Source: Gemmatimonadota bacterium
GTDB lineage: Bacteria; Gemmatimonadota; Gemmatimonadetes; Gemmatimonadales; Gemmatimonadaceae
Reading direction: 5' to 3'
Assembly: GCA_021413975.1 (NCBI GenBank)
Contig: JAIOPJ010000029.1
Coordinates: 62,001 to 126,000, forward strand
DNA: 64,000 bases
A program made the position numbers and the translations under genes. Numbering within the stretch: position 1 is the first letter of the stretch; each line of letters opens with the position of its first letter. The notes beneath the pieces are model-generated. The model saw only the letters and a list, made by a program, of their open reading frames with translations, was not told the origin of the DNA and did no database searches. Shown in pieces: positions 8,936 to 17,306 of the stretch.

Positions 8936-10203
8936 GGCGCGCGCTGCGCGTTGCAGCACTCGCGGCGCTTGTCGCCGCGCCGTGGGCGTGCGGCGCGCCG
9001 GCACGCACGCACGGCGGAGCCGGCACGGGCGCGAGTACCCGCGCCACGGCCGCGCAGTCGCAGCGCGTGCTGCTCATCTCGTTCGACGGCTTCCGCGCCG
9101 ACTACGTGGATCGCCCGGGCGCGGTGAATCTCCGCCGCCTCGCCGCGCGCGGCGTACGCGCCGAGCGCATGCTCCCGGCCTTCCCGTCCAAGACCTTCCC
9201 CAATCACTACACGCTCGTCACCGGCCTCACGCCGGAGCACCACGGCATCGTCGCCAACGTGATCCGGGACCCGGCACTCGGCGTCTTCCGGACGAGCGAC
9301 ACCTCGGCGGTGTGGGAGTCACGGTGGTGGGGCGGCGAACCGATCTGGGTGACCGCGGAGAAGCAGGGACGTCGCGCGGCGACGTACTTCTGGCCCGGAT
9401 CCGAAGCGGCGATCGGCGGCGTGCGGCCCACCTGGCACGAGCGGTACGAGCACACGCGCCCGAACGCGGTGCGCGTGCAGCAGGTGCTCAAGTGGCTGGC
9501 GATGCCCTCCGACTCCGCACCGGCCGTGATCACGCTCTACCTCTCCGACACCGACGACGCGGGACACCGCTACGGCCCGCTCGCTCCGCAGACCGACTCG
9601 GCGATCGCGCGTCTCGACTCGGCGCTCGGCGCCCTCATGGACGGCGTCGACCGGCTCGGGCTGCGCGACGTGGTGAACATCATCGTCGTGTCCGATCACG
9701 GCATGGCGGAGAGCAGCGGCCAACGGCTGATCGTGCTCGACGACTACCTCGATCTCTCGACCGTGGATGTCGTGGACTGGACGCCGGTCGCGGCGATCGC
9801 TCCGCGCGACGGTGACGTCGATCGCGTCCATCGCGCGCTCGCAGGGCGGCATCCGCACCTGCAGGTGTACCGGAAGGGTGAGGTGCCGGCGCGATTCGAT
9901 TTCAACGCGAACCCGCGGATCACGCCGATCGTGGCGGTCGCCGACGAGGGATGGACCATCACCGATCGCGCCTCGATCACCAGGCGCGGACGCGGCGACT
10001 ACGACGGCGGCCAGCACGGATACGACCCCGAGCTCGTCTCGATGGGCGCCCTGTTCGTCGCGGCGGGACCCGGCATCGCGGAAGGGCGACGTGTGCCGCC
10101 CTTCCGCAATGTCCATCTCTACGCGCTCATGGCGGAACTCCTGCACCTGCGCCCCGCGGCGACGGACGGCTCGATCGATTCGGTCAGAGCCATCCGTCGC
10201 TGA
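8932..10203 (+). CDS. Ectonucleotide pyrophosphatase/phosphodiesterase-like hydrolase
   Basis: This 423-residue protein belongs to the alkaline-phosphatase superfamily, NPP branch. The zinc site is complete: SFDGFRADY (Asp), the nucleophile Thr in SKTFPNHYTLVTG, LSDTDDAGHRYG (Asp, His), VVSDHGM (Asp, His) and a late His in GQHGYD. NPP enzymes hydrolyse phosphodiester or pyrophosphate bonds in nucleotides and lipids. The N-terminus has an export signal with a Cys near residue 20 (PWACG), so it may be a lipoprotein. The ATGA overlap with the acyl-CoA ligase suggests coupled translation, and perhaps a phospholipid substrate whose acyl chains are then activated; that link is speculative. Confidence 0.9.
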   Translation: MRRALRVAALAALVAAPWACGAPARTHGGAGTGASTRATAAQSQRVLLISFDGFRADYVDRPGAVNLRRLAARGVRAERMLPAFPSKTFPNHYTLVTGLTPEHHGIVANVIRDPALGVFRTSDTSAVWESRWWGGEPIWVTAEKQGRRAATYFWPGSEAAIGGVRPTWHERYEHTRPNAVRVQQVLKWLAMPSDSAPAVITLYLSDTDDAGHRYGPLAPQTDSAIARLDSALGALMDGVDRLGLRDVVNIIVVSDHGMAESSGQRLIVLDDYLDLSTVDVVDWTPVAAIAPRDGDVDRVHRALAGRHPHLQVYRKGEVPARFDFNANPRITPIVAVADEGWTITDRASITRRGRGDYDGGQHGYDPELVSMGALFVAAGPGIAEGRRVPPFRNVHLYALMAELLHLRPAATDGSIDSVRAIRR

Positions 10204-10206
10204 GCG

Positions 10207-10557
10207 TCACATCTTCTCGATCTCGCGGAGCTCGATACGTCCGCCGGCCGCCAGGGCCGGGCAGTCCTCGCAGAGCGACGTCGCCTCGGCGTAGTCCTTC
10301 GCGTCGAGCAGGAAGTAGCCACCCACGACCTCCTTGGCCTCGGCGTAAGGTCCGTCCCGCACGGTCAGCTTGCCGCCCTTGGCGCTGAGGTGCCTTCCCC
10401 CCTCTTCACGCAGCTTCTCGCCGCCGGCGAGCTTGCCGCTCTGCGCCATCTTCGTGTTCCACGCCTGATACTGCGCCATCACGCGCTGCATCTCGGCGGG
10501 GGCCATCTTGGCCAGGTGGGGCATGTCGTTGTGGATGAGCAGCATGAACTTCGGCAT
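10207..10557 (-). CDS. YCII-related (DGPF) domain protein
   Basis: A 116-residue protein starting MPKFMLLIHND, with the family's alternating beta strands and the DGPYAEAKEVVGGYFLL signature. YCII/DGPF proteins have a dimeric ferredoxin-like fold of unsettled biochemical role. They are the standing genomic partner of ECF42-type sigma factors, and indeed the upstream gene (10611-11939) is one. The start is supported by GGAG 6 bp upstream. The Cys-rich segment CEDCPALAAGG near residue 96 is a local feature. The protein probably belongs to the regulon or acts in the signalling of that sigma factor. Confidence 0.9.
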   Translation of the reverse strand: MPKFMLLIHNDMPHLAKMAPAEMQRVMAQYQAWNTKMAQSGKLAGGEKLREEGGRHLSAKGGKLTVRDGPYAEAKEVVGGYFLLDAKDYAEATSLCEDCPALAAGGRIELREIEKM

Positions 10558-10610
10558 CGGTCGCTCCGGGAGTGTGATTGTCGGGGCCGGGGTATCCGGC
10601 CCGCGATGAC

Positions 10611-11939
10611 CTATGACGGACGGAGGCCGCCGGAATCGACATCGTTACCGGGGCGAAGTTCCGCGAGTTCGTCAAGTCGTTGATCCATCTGCCGTTGCAT
10701 GGCGCCGGACGCCGTGAGTTCGCGTGCCCGCGCCCAAGCGGCGATCGCCTTGTCGCGATGGCCCAGCTCCGCGAGCAGGGCACCGCGCACCGCATGCAGC
10801 AGGGGATATCGATCGAGCGACCCCTCCTTCACCAGCGCCTCGAGCGGCACCCACGCGGCCGCGGCCCCGCGCAGCTCGCGCAACGCCACCACCCGATTGA
10901 GCGCGACCACGGGTGAGTGCGTGAGCGCCATCAGCCGGTCGTATCCCGCGATGATCCGCGCCCAGTCGGTCGCGCTCCACGCGGGAGCCATCATGTGGAT
11001 CGAGGCGATCTCCGCCTCCACATGATACGCCGTGAGGTCACTGCCGGTCGCGGCCGCTTCGAGATGGTGGAACCCGCGGGCGATGAGCGCGCCGTCCCAC
11101 AGGCTGCGATCCTGTTCGGCGAGGCGCACCGCTGCCCCGTCAGGTCCGGTGCGTGCCGTGAAGCGTGCGGCATTGAAGCAGAAGAGCGCCGCGAGCGCAT
11201 GCGTGGTGGGCGAGGCCGTGGAGGCATGCCGCGTCAGCCGTTCCGTGAGTCGCAATGCCTCCGCCGAGAGCTCATGGCGCACGAGTTGGTCACCGGCGTG
11301 TGCGACGTGCCCTTCGTTGAACATCAGATAGAGGACCTCGCGCACCGACTCGAGGCGTTCGTTCAACGCCGGACCGTCGGGCATGTCGAACGTGGCGCCC
11401 GCGTCGCGGAGGGCGCGCTTGGCCCGCACGAGCCGCTGCGCGATCGCGCGCTCGTCGGCGAGGAAGGCGCGTGCGATCTCGGCCACGCCGAACCCGCTCA
11501 CGACCTTGAGCGTCAACGCCACGCGGGAGTCCGGCGACACCGCGGGGTGGCAGCAGAGGAGGATCATCCGGAGCCGGTCGTCGGCGAACGGATCGTCGAC
11601 CGAGGAGGAGTCCGGGTCGGAGGGCACCGCTTCCGGGAGCGTGGCCTGTGCGGCCTCCTCGAGCTCGGCGCTGATCTCGGGAATGCGTTGGTCGAAGGCC
11701 CGATCGCGGCGCATCGCGTCGATCGCCTTTCGCTTGGCCACCTGGAGCAGCCAGGCGGCGGGTGTCGCGGGAACGCCGCCGCGCGGCCAATGTCCCAGGG
11801 CCGCGATGAACGCCTCCTGCACCACATCCTCGGCGAGTTCCATGTGCTCCACGCCCAGCAGGCGTGTGAGCAGCGCGGTCAACCGTCCCGCTTCCTCGCG
11901 GAAGAGCCGGTCGACGAGCGGTCCGATCTCCGGTGTCAC
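10611..11939 (-). CDS. ECF42-type sigma factor with C-terminal TPR-like extension
   Basis: A 442-residue sigma factor, far longer than ordinary ECFs. Region 2 covers about residues 8-90 (LAEDVVQEAFIAALGHWP, AWLLQVAKRKAIDAMRRD) and region 4 about 120-180 (LTLKVVSGFGVAEIARAFL). A helical extension of some 230 residues follows, containing the conserved YLMFNEGH and FNAARFTARTG blocks that mark the ECF42 group. In that group the extension replaces a separate anti-sigma factor in controlling activity. The start is a GTG. The 58-residue gene ends 10 bp upstream and the YCII gene starts 53 bp downstream, giving an apparent three-gene unit. Confidence 0.92.
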   Translation of the reverse strand: MTPEIGPLVDRLFREEAGRLTALLTRLLGVEHMELAEDVVQEAFIAALGHWPRGGVPATPAAWLLQVAKRKAIDAMRRDRAFDQRIPEISAELEEAAQATLPEAVPSDPDSSSVDDPFADDRLRMILLCCHPAVSPDSRVALTLKVVSGFGVAEIARAFLADERAIAQRLVRAKRALRDAGATFDMPDGPALNERLESVREVLYLMFNEGHVAHAGDQLVRHELSAEALRLTERLTRHASTASPTTHALAALFCFNAARFTARTGPDGAAVRLAEQDRSLWDGALIARGFHHLEAAATGSDLTAYHVEAEIASIHMMAPAWSATDWARIIAGYDRLMALTHSPVVALNRVVALRELRGAAAAWVPLEALVKEGSLDRYPLLHAVRGALLAELGHRDKAIAAWARARELTASGAMQRQMDQRLDELAELRPGNDVDSGGLRPS

Positions 11940-11949
11940 GGGTGCAGCG

Positions 11950-12126
11950 CTAGAACTCGCGCTTCTTCATCTCCTTGAACATCCGGTCCCGCTCCTGGTC
12001 AGCGTCGTCGGTCACACGCTGCGGGGCCGTCGCGTCGTAGGTCTTGGCCTCGATGTTCCGCGGCTTCGCCATCTTCTGCATCTTCTTCACGAGATTCTGG
12101 ATCGACTTGTCATCCAGGCCAGACAT
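11950..12126 (-). CDS. Small charged protein (58 aa), unknown
   Basis: A short open frame with a strong ribosome-binding site (GGAGGGG five bases before ATG 12126). It encodes 58 residues, MSGLDDKSIQNLVKKMQKMA and onward, ending KEMKKREF. About a third of the residues are charged and the whole chain looks helical. There is no signal peptide or membrane segment, so it is cytoplasmic. It lies 10 bp upstream of the ECF42 sigma gene on the same strand and 123 bp from the divergent PP2C phosphatase. I do not recognise the family. A small regulator or sigma-associated peptide is possible but unproven. Confidence 0.72.
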   Translation of the reverse strand: MSGLDDKSIQNLVKKMQKMAKPRNIEAKTYDATAPQRVTDDADQERDRMFKEMKKREF

Positions 12127-12249
12127 CGATTCCCCTCCGGGGGTGGGTGCCGCCTTGAAGGTATGCCGGCGCCCGCCATTGCGCATCCAAGGCCCCGGGC
12201 GCTTCTTGGACGGAGTCCCACCTCCCCTCCGGACGAGGTCCTGTTCCCG

Positions 12250-13101
12250 ATGGACGCGAACCGCAAGCCGCATGACGACGAGATCGACTGGTTCGGTCTC
12301 ACGCACCAGGGCAAGGTCCGCAAGGACAACCAGGACCAGTTCATGCTGGCGAGCGTGCACCGCCGGCTCAAGATCCTCGCGAGCTCGGTCAAGGAGCTCG
12401 ACCGTATCTCGCTCGGGGACGATCGCGTGGCCTTCCTGGCCATGGTCGCCGACGGAGTCGGCGGCGGGGTGGGAGGGAAGCGCGCCAGCGCCACCGCGCT
12501 CGAGGTCGTCACCGAGTACGTCACCTCCTCGTCGAACTGCTTCCTGCACGCCAACTCCAACGAGCAGGAGTTCGTCGAGACGCTGCAGGCGGCGGCGCTG
12601 CGCTCGCACGAGGCGGTGCGCGCTCGCGCGGCCGTCGAGGCCGGCGGCCGGTCGATGGCCACCACGCTCACCATGTGGATGGGCGTCTGGCCTTGGTACT
12701 ACCTGCTGCAGGTCGGCGACTCGCGCTACTACTGCTACCGCGACGGCGAGCTCAAGCAGCTCTCGCGCGACCAGACGATCGCCCAGGACCTCGTCGATCA
12801 AGGGGTGCTCTCACAGACGGCGGCCGATCGCTCGCGCCTCTCCGACGTGCTCTCGAGCGCGATCGGCGCCGACCAGGCCGAGCCGAAGGTGACGCGCATG
12901 CACTCCGACTGGGGCAACGTCCACCTGCTCTGCACGGACGGGCTGAACAAGCACGTCACCGACGAGCGCATCGCCCAGATCCTCGGCACCATGACGTCGT
13001 CCCGGCAGGCGTGCGAGCAACTGCTGCAGGAGACGCTCGACGGCGGCGGCACCGACAACGTCTCGATCATCGTCGGTCGGCTGGTCCCGCGCCCGGAGTG
13101 A
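12250..13101 (+). CDS. PP2C-family protein serine/threonine phosphatase
   Basis: A 283-residue cytoplasmic phosphatase. The metal-binding motifs are KVRKDNQDQF (near 20-30), VADGVGGGVGG (near 77-88), QVGDSRYYCYRDG (near 160), LLCTDGLNKHVTDE (near 220-233) and GGTDNVSIIVGR at the C-terminus; each carries the expected Asp or Gly. It should dephosphorylate Ser/Thr phosphoproteins in a manganese- or magnesium-dependent way and reverse Hanks-type kinases, none of which is in this window. The start at ATG 12250 places the RxxNQD motif at the usual distance. The gene stands alone, divergent from the 58-residue gene. Confidence 0.93.
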   Translation: MDANRKPHDDEIDWFGLTHQGKVRKDNQDQFMLASVHRRLKILASSVKELDRISLGDDRVAFLAMVADGVGGGVGGKRASATALEVVTEYVTSSSNCFLHANSNEQEFVETLQAAALRSHEAVRARAAVEAGGRSMATTLTMWMGVWPWYYLLQVGDSRYYCYRDGELKQLSRDQTIAQDLVDQGVLSQTAADRSRLSDVLSSAIGADQAEPKVTRMHSDWGNVHLLCTDGLNKHVTDERIAQILGTMTSSRQACEQLLQETLDGGGTDNVSIIVGRLVPRPE

Positions 13102-13135
13102 TCGCCCCGCCGCGCTCTCACGCGGCGGTCACCGG

Positions 13136-13525
13136 CTAGATCGTCGAGGGGGCCTCGCCCGCGGCAGCCGCCGGCTTGTCGGACGCGCCCTTCTCCGACT
13201 GCGCACGCATCACCCACTGCACCACGAGCACCACGAGTGCCACCGGGATGATGAACTTGAGCAGTGCCGCACCAACGGTGATCAGCACGCCGACGAGCGA
13301 CATGAGCAGGCCGCCGATGATGAACACGACGAAGATCGGCAACCCGATCACGAAGAGCAGCACGAGCACAGGGAGCGCGAGCACGCCGAGCACCGAGAGC
13401 AACGGCAGGCCGATCACCTTGAGGATCGCGCCGACCGGGAGCAACCAGGCGAGCCAGCCGAAGGACCGCAGCAGGGTCTTCGCGAGGATGCCTTGGACGA
13501 GCAGGGTCTTGAGGATCTGCCACAT
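13136..13525 (-). CDS. Small integral membrane protein, unknown
   Basis: A 129-residue, strongly hydrophobic protein starting MWQILKTLLVQ, with about three to four membrane segments between residues 15 and 105 (LPVLVLLFVIGLPIFVVFII is the core) and a polar tail ending in a Lys/Ala-rich stretch. ATG 13525 is preceded by GGGAGCG; a longer GTG start exists but adds a polar leader. It faces the PP2C gene tail to tail and follows a minus-strand run of genes by about 62 bp. No family is recognised and no functional residue stands out. Confidence 0.68.
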   Translation of the reverse strand: MWQILKTLLVQGILAKTLLRSFGWLAWLLPVGAILKVIGLPLLSVLGVLALPVLVLLFVIGLPIFVVFIIGGLLMSLVGVLITVGAALLKFIIPVALVVLVVQWVMRAQSEKGASDKPAAAAGEAPSTI

Positions 13526-13587
13526 GGTGTCGCTCCCGGAGGGTATGCCCACCCTACGGGCGGCGGTCCGCCGGGTTTCCGGCCGGC

Positions 13588-14388
13588 CTACCGGGGCTTC
13601 TGGGCGTCCAGTTTCGGCAGCAGTTCCCGGGTGACCCAGGCGTGCCCGGGCGCCAGCGCGAGGGCGCGCTGCAGTTCGGCGCGGGCCTCGTCGCGGCGGC
13701 CGAGCTGCTCGAGGGCGATCCCGAGCCAGATGTGCGCGTCCACGCGCCCCCAGGCGGGCGCTCCTCCGGTCGGCCTGTCGTCCGCGAAGAGCGCGACCGC
13801 GCGTCGCAGCTCAGGCTCCCCCTTGGCGGGACCGCCCCCGAAGGCACGCGGTGCGTTGAGGCGCGACATCCCGTTCAGCAGCGCGACCCGCGCATCGCGC
13901 GGAGCCGCGGCGACCGCCTCGTCGAGCAGCTTGAACGAGCGCGGTCCCATCCGCATCGCGTTGACCATGCCACCGGTGCCGGCGAGCTGCCCCGTCACGG
14001 CGCCGCGCAGGGCGGTCGCGGCCGCACCGCCGCCGAGTTCCTGCGCGCGCGCGAGTGCGCGTTCGGACTCCTCGAGCAGCGGCCTGGCGAGATCGATCTT
14101 CTTGGCGAGGAGCATCGCACTCGCGCGGCGGTGCAGCACGTAGCCCAGGTCGTAGTGGGTCCACGGGTCGCGCGCGCCCGGGCCGGCGGCAGCGGTGCGC
14201 AGGCGCGTCACGGTCAGGTCGATCGCGGCCTGATCGCCCCGCGTGACGGCGCTCTCCACCACGGGCCGCAGCGAGTCGAGGAGCGCGACCTGTGCGCGCA
14301 CGGCGGTGGGGGCGAGTGCGACGATGAACGCGCCGGCGACCGCGAACGAACGGGATCGGGTCAGGCGCGGCTCCGGCTGAGGAACCAC
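13588..14388 (-). CDS. Secreted TPR-like protein
   Basis: A 266-residue protein. The best start is a GTG at 14388 inside the 3' end of the preceding membrane-protein gene (28 bp overlap), which gives a signal peptide ending AVRAQ near residue 33. The rest is helical with tetratricopeptide-like units, clearest at the C-terminus (AHIWLGIALEQLGRRDEARAE and on, including ALALAPGHAWVTREL). It resembles periplasmic TPR proteins that act as docking platforms, without any catalytic site. It is the last gene of a minus-strand run with MOSC and a membrane protein. The exact start is uncertain. Confidence 0.7.
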   Translation of the reverse strand: MVPQPEPRLTRSRSFAVAGAFIVALAPTAVRAQVALLDSLRPVVESAVTRGDQAAIDLTVTRLRTAAAGPGARDPWTHYDLGYVLHRRASAMLLAKKIDLARPLLEESERALARAQELGGGAAATALRGAVTGQLAGTGGMVNAMRMGPRSFKLLDEAVAAAPRDARVALLNGMSRLNAPRAFGGGPAKGEPELRRAVALFADDRPTGGAPAWGRVDAHIWLGIALEQLGRRDEARAELQRALALAPGHAWVTRELLPKLDAQKPR

Positions 14389-14768
14389 GCCATCCCCCCG
14401 GCGAGCAGGCCGATCGCCGCTGCACCGATCGGGAAGTCCTTCGTCGCTTCCGCCGGCAGGTCGAGCAGCGGTCCGAGCGAGAAGACGAACGCGATGTTGA
14501 TCGCCGCCCACGCGACCACGGCGTACGGCGCCCAGCGCGTGCGCTGCCACGCCCCCACGCCGGCCACCACACCCGACACACCGGCGAGCACATGGAAGAG
14601 CCCGATCATCGGCACCACGTCCGCCTCCCACGGCAGGTTCTCGGGGATCTGGACGATCGAGCTCAGTGCCGAGAGTACGAGCAGGACGGCGATCACGCGC
14701 GCCCCGATGATGCGCGCCACGATCGCGCGCGCTCGCGGTGCTTCCGGCGCGGCCCCGTCGGCGCTCAT
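14361..14768 (-). CDS. Four-helix integral membrane protein, unknown
   Basis: A 135-residue protein with about four hydrophobic helices (about 20-40, 52-75, 80-103 and 112-130) and short polar ends. ATG 14768 is chosen because GGGAGGA lies just upstream, and because it overlaps the stop of the MOSC gene in the common ATGA arrangement. The 3' end overlaps the next gene's likely GTG start. It looks like a small DoxX/YphA-type or other four-helix membrane protein, but I see no diagnostic motif. It is co-transcribed with the MOSC-domain gene. Confidence 0.7.
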   Translation of the reverse strand: MSADGAAPEAPRARAIVARIIGARVIAVLLVLSALSSIVQIPENLPWEADVVPMIGLFHVLAGVSGVVAGVGAWQRTRWAPYAVVAWAAINIAFVFSLGPLLDLPAEATKDFPIGAAAIGLLAGGMAWFLSRSRA

Positions 14769-15205
14769 GCGTCCTCCCACGCGGCGGCATCACCGACCGC
14801 GAGCAGGCCGTCGTCGAGCACCTCGCCGAACGCGCCACCGCGCCACTCGGGATCCATCGCCGCGCGCAGCCCGGGCAACGCCTCGTCCATCCGCTCGCAG
14901 GGGCGCGTCTCGCCGCGGATCCTCACACGCACGCCCCCCAGGCGCAGCACCTTGCCGCGCGACCTGGCGAGCTCCACGCCGCTCACCATGATGTTCGCCC
15001 GCCGCGCGGCCGGCGCGACCGCGCCGCCGAGCTCGCGCATCATCGCCTCCCACTGCTCACGCGCGATGATCGTCACCTGACGCGTGCTCGAGCGACAGGT
15101 GTTCCCTTCGATCCCCTTGCCGGCGACGCAGACGACCTCGTGATGCTCGTCCATCACGCCGCGGTGCGCGCGCTTGGTCCAGAGCGCCTCCACGCGACCG
15201 TTCAT
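14765..15205 (-). CDS. MOSC domain protein
   Basis: A 146-residue protein starting MNGRVEALWTKRAHRG, with the MOSC-type beta-barrel pattern: a conserved GKGIEGNTCRS segment carrying a Cys near residue 36, QVTIIAREQWEAM, a central NIMVSGVEL, and the late RIRGETRPCERMDEALPGL segment with a second conserved Cys. MOSC domains bind molybdenum-cofactor-like sulfur carriers and deliver sulfur, or detoxify N-hydroxylated bases as YiiM does. Here the target is unknown. The start lies downstream of GAGGGCG; extending upstream gives an Arg-rich, unlikely leader. It follows the Ada-type zinc gene by 31 bp and overlaps the next gene by 4 bp. Confidence 0.85.
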   Translation of the reverse strand: MNGRVEALWTKRAHRGVMDEHHEVVCVAGKGIEGNTCRSSTRQVTIIAREQWEAMMRELGGAVAPAARRANIMVSGVELARSRGKVLRLGGVRVRIRGETRPCERMDEALPGLRAAMDPEWRGGAFGEVLDDGLLAVGDAAAWEDA

Positions 15206-15236
15206 GCGGTCGCCCTCGGAGGCACCGCGCACGCAC

Positions 15237-15485
15237 TCACTTCTTCTGGCTCGCCTTCCACGCCTTGTGCTCGTCGGGCATGCAGGTGCCGCACGGGTGG
15301 TAACCCGCTGCGCGTGCCGTCGCCTCGTCGGCGAAGAACACGCGTTGCTGCGCATAACTGCTCCCCGTGCCGAGCGCCCGGCGGGCCGCCTTGCAGGTGA
15401 GCAGGCCGTACACCCGCCGCTTGCGGTGACCCCCGAACTTGCCGGGGGTCCCGCTCACGACCGTGCTGCCGTCGGCAGCGACCAA
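15237..15485 (-). CDS. Orphan Ada-type metal-binding domain protein
   Basis: An 82-residue protein with the zinc-binding half of an Ada-like domain: KRRVYGLLTCKAARR followed by YAQQRVFFADEATARAAGYHPCGTCMPD (residues about 25-70). Only three Cys are visible, one fewer than in Ada itself, as in many stand-alone members. The frame has no ATG. It runs from TTG 15485, but Asp-Leu-Ser-Gln-Tyr-Arg-Leu upstream also looks coding, back to an ATT at 15506 that overlaps the stop of the M20 hydrolase gene, so translation by coupling or from a rare start is likely. The methyltransferase part of Ada is missing. Role unknown; DNA or metal binding is inferred. Confidence 0.78.
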   Translation of the reverse strand: MVAADGSTVVSGTPGKFGGHRKRRVYGLLTCKAARRALGTGSSYAQQRVFFADEATARAAGYHPCGTCMPDEHKAWKASQKK

Positions 15486-15501
15486 CCGATACTGGCTCAG
15501 A

Positions 15502-17157
15502 TCAATTCTCCATGATGCGTGGCTTGACCATGTCGCGCGTGGTCGGGTAGGCGATGCCGAGCTGCTCGAGGTAGCTCTTGTACTTCTTGGGGTCGTAGTA
15601 GAACTGCTGCAACTGCGGCTTGTAGCGCGCCATGATCTCGGCGTTCAGGTACGTCGGCGGCTGGTCGGTGGGCGAGATGAAGGGCGTGTACTGCACGTCC
15701 TTGGTCTGCACCTCGCGGAAGTACTTCCAGGCATCCACCACGACCTGCGGCCGCGAGACGATGTCGAGGATGGTCAGCGCCTGCACCTTGGCACCGGCGA
15801 CCGCCCCCTTGTGGGCGATCGGCGTCGCCATGACGATCGCGTTCGCCCAGTTGTGCCCCGGCGGGCCGGGGATGTTCGAAGGATAGCGCAGCGTCACGGT
15901 CGGCACGTTCCACGACACGTCGCCGATGTCGTCCGAGCCGCCGCCGGTGCGTTGGCTCTCCGGCGTCGGCAGACCGATGTTGAAGATGCCCGTCGACTGG
16001 AGGCCGGTCTCGCGGACGCCGAGCTCCTTCTGCACGGCCTTCGCCATCGCCTGGTCGGCGTCGTCCCACTGCGGCATGCCCACGCGCTGGATGTTCGCGA
16101 AGGTCACCTCGGCGATCGTCTTGTTGAAGTGGCCGCTCCAGCCCGAGCCGACCATCATGACGGTGTCGAGTTCGACGTTCGCCATCATCGCCGCGCCGCG
16201 CGCGATCCGCTTCCCCTGCTCGAAGAGCGCCATGGTGCGCGCATAGTCGCGCTCGCGGAAGTAGAACCAGATGCTCGCCGTGCTCGGCACCACGTTCGGC
16301 TGGTCGCCGCCGTCGCGGATCACGTAGTGCGAGCGCTGGTTGATCTCGAGATGCTCGCGCTGGTACTCCCAGCCCTGACCCATGAGCATCGCGGCGTCGA
16401 GCGCCGACCGTCCGCGCCACGGCGCACCGGCCGCGTGCGCGCTGGTACCCTGGAACTTGAAGATCGCCGAGATGAGCGCGGTGGATCCGCTCTGTCCCCA
16501 CTGCACGCCGAGGTCCGAGCCCACGTGCGTGAAGAGCGCCACGTCGGCATCACGGAAGAGCCCGGCCCGCACGAGGAAGGCCTTGCCGGCCATCTGTTCC
16601 TCGGCGATGCCGGGCCAGATCACGAGCGTGCCCGGGATCTTCTCGCGGATCATGATCTCCTTCGCCACGAGCGCGCCGACGATGTTCACCGCCTGGCCGG
16701 AGTTGTGGCCTTCGCCATGCCCCGGCGCGCCCTCGACCTGTGCTTCATGGAAGGCGAAGGCGGGCTTGTTGTTCGCCTGCGGGATGCCGTCGACGTCGGA
16801 GCCGAGCGTGATGACCGGCTTGGCGCCGGCCGGGCTCACCCAGCGCGCGACCCAGGCGCTCGGCATGCCGGCGTAGCCGAGCTCGACCTTGAACCCTTCG
16901 CGCGCGAGGAGGCCGGTGAGGTACTTCTGCGTCTCGAACTCCTGCATGCCGAGTTCGGAGAACGAGAAGAGCATGTCGACGATCTCCTGCACCTGCTTGG
17001 CGCGACCGTCGACCTTGGTGAGGGCCTCGGCCTTGAGGCGCTCGAGGCGCGCGGAATCGGGGAGCGGAGCCGCCTGCGCATGGAGCGCAGGCAGGGCGAC
17101 GAAGGACGCGGCGACCGCGAACAGGGCGGCCCGCGCGCGGCGGACGAGTGGGGACAC
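15502..17157 (-). CDS. M20-family amidohydrolase, AbgB-like, secreted
   Basis: A 551-residue enzyme that resembles p-aminobenzoyl-glutamate hydrolase subunit B. Visible sites are GSDVDGIPQ, the metal-binding GHGEGHNSGQAVN, the catalytic pair in GIAEEQMAGK, and the dimerisation-domain motif KFQGTSAHAAGAPWRGRSAL. A signal peptide ending LHAQA near residue 28 exports it, so peptide or amidated amino-acid breakdown in the periplasm is likelier than folate salvage. I chose GTG 17157 because GAGGAG sits 8 bp upstream; the open frame continues 24 codons further without an RBS. It heads the minus-strand run with the Ada-like, MOSC, membrane and TPR-like genes. Confidence 0.88.
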   Translation of the reverse strand: MSPLVRRARAALFAVAASFVALPALHAQAAPLPDSARLERLKAEALTKVDGRAKQVQEIVDMLFSFSELGMQEFETQKYLTGLLAREGFKVELGYAGMPSAWVARWVSPAGAKPVITLGSDVDGIPQANNKPAFAFHEAQVEGAPGHGEGHNSGQAVNIVGALVAKEIMIREKIPGTLVIWPGIAEEQMAGKAFLVRAGLFRDADVALFTHVGSDLGVQWGQSGSTALISAIFKFQGTSAHAAGAPWRGRSALDAAMLMGQGWEYQREHLEINQRSHYVIRDGGDQPNVVPSTASIWFYFRERDYARTMALFEQGKRIARGAAMMANVELDTVMMVGSGWSGHFNKTIAEVTFANIQRVGMPQWDDADQAMAKAVQKELGVRETGLQSTGIFNIGLPTPESQRTGGGSDDIGDVSWNVPTVTLRYPSNIPGPPGHNWANAIVMATPIAHKGAVAGAKVQALTILDIVSRPQVVVDAWKYFREVQTKDVQYTPFISPTDQPPTYLNAEIMARYKPQLQQFYYDPKKYKSYLEQLGIAYPTTRDMVKPRIMEN

Positions 17158-17306
17158 TGAGTGACTCCTCTGGTGGGGTGCGACCGGGATACGCGCGTGG
17201 GCGTTCCGTGGTTGAGTGGAATGGAGCAAGTTTCGGGCGTGGGCGCAACGGCCGGTGCCGTGCGCTCCCCGCGCAACGCCCCGTGGGTCTCTCCCGTAGC
17301 CGGATC

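Noticed and set aside
15439-17160. Plus-strand frame of 573 codons
   Set aside because: Antisense to the AbgB-like hydrolase, which has a ribosome-binding site, signal peptide and metal-site motifs.
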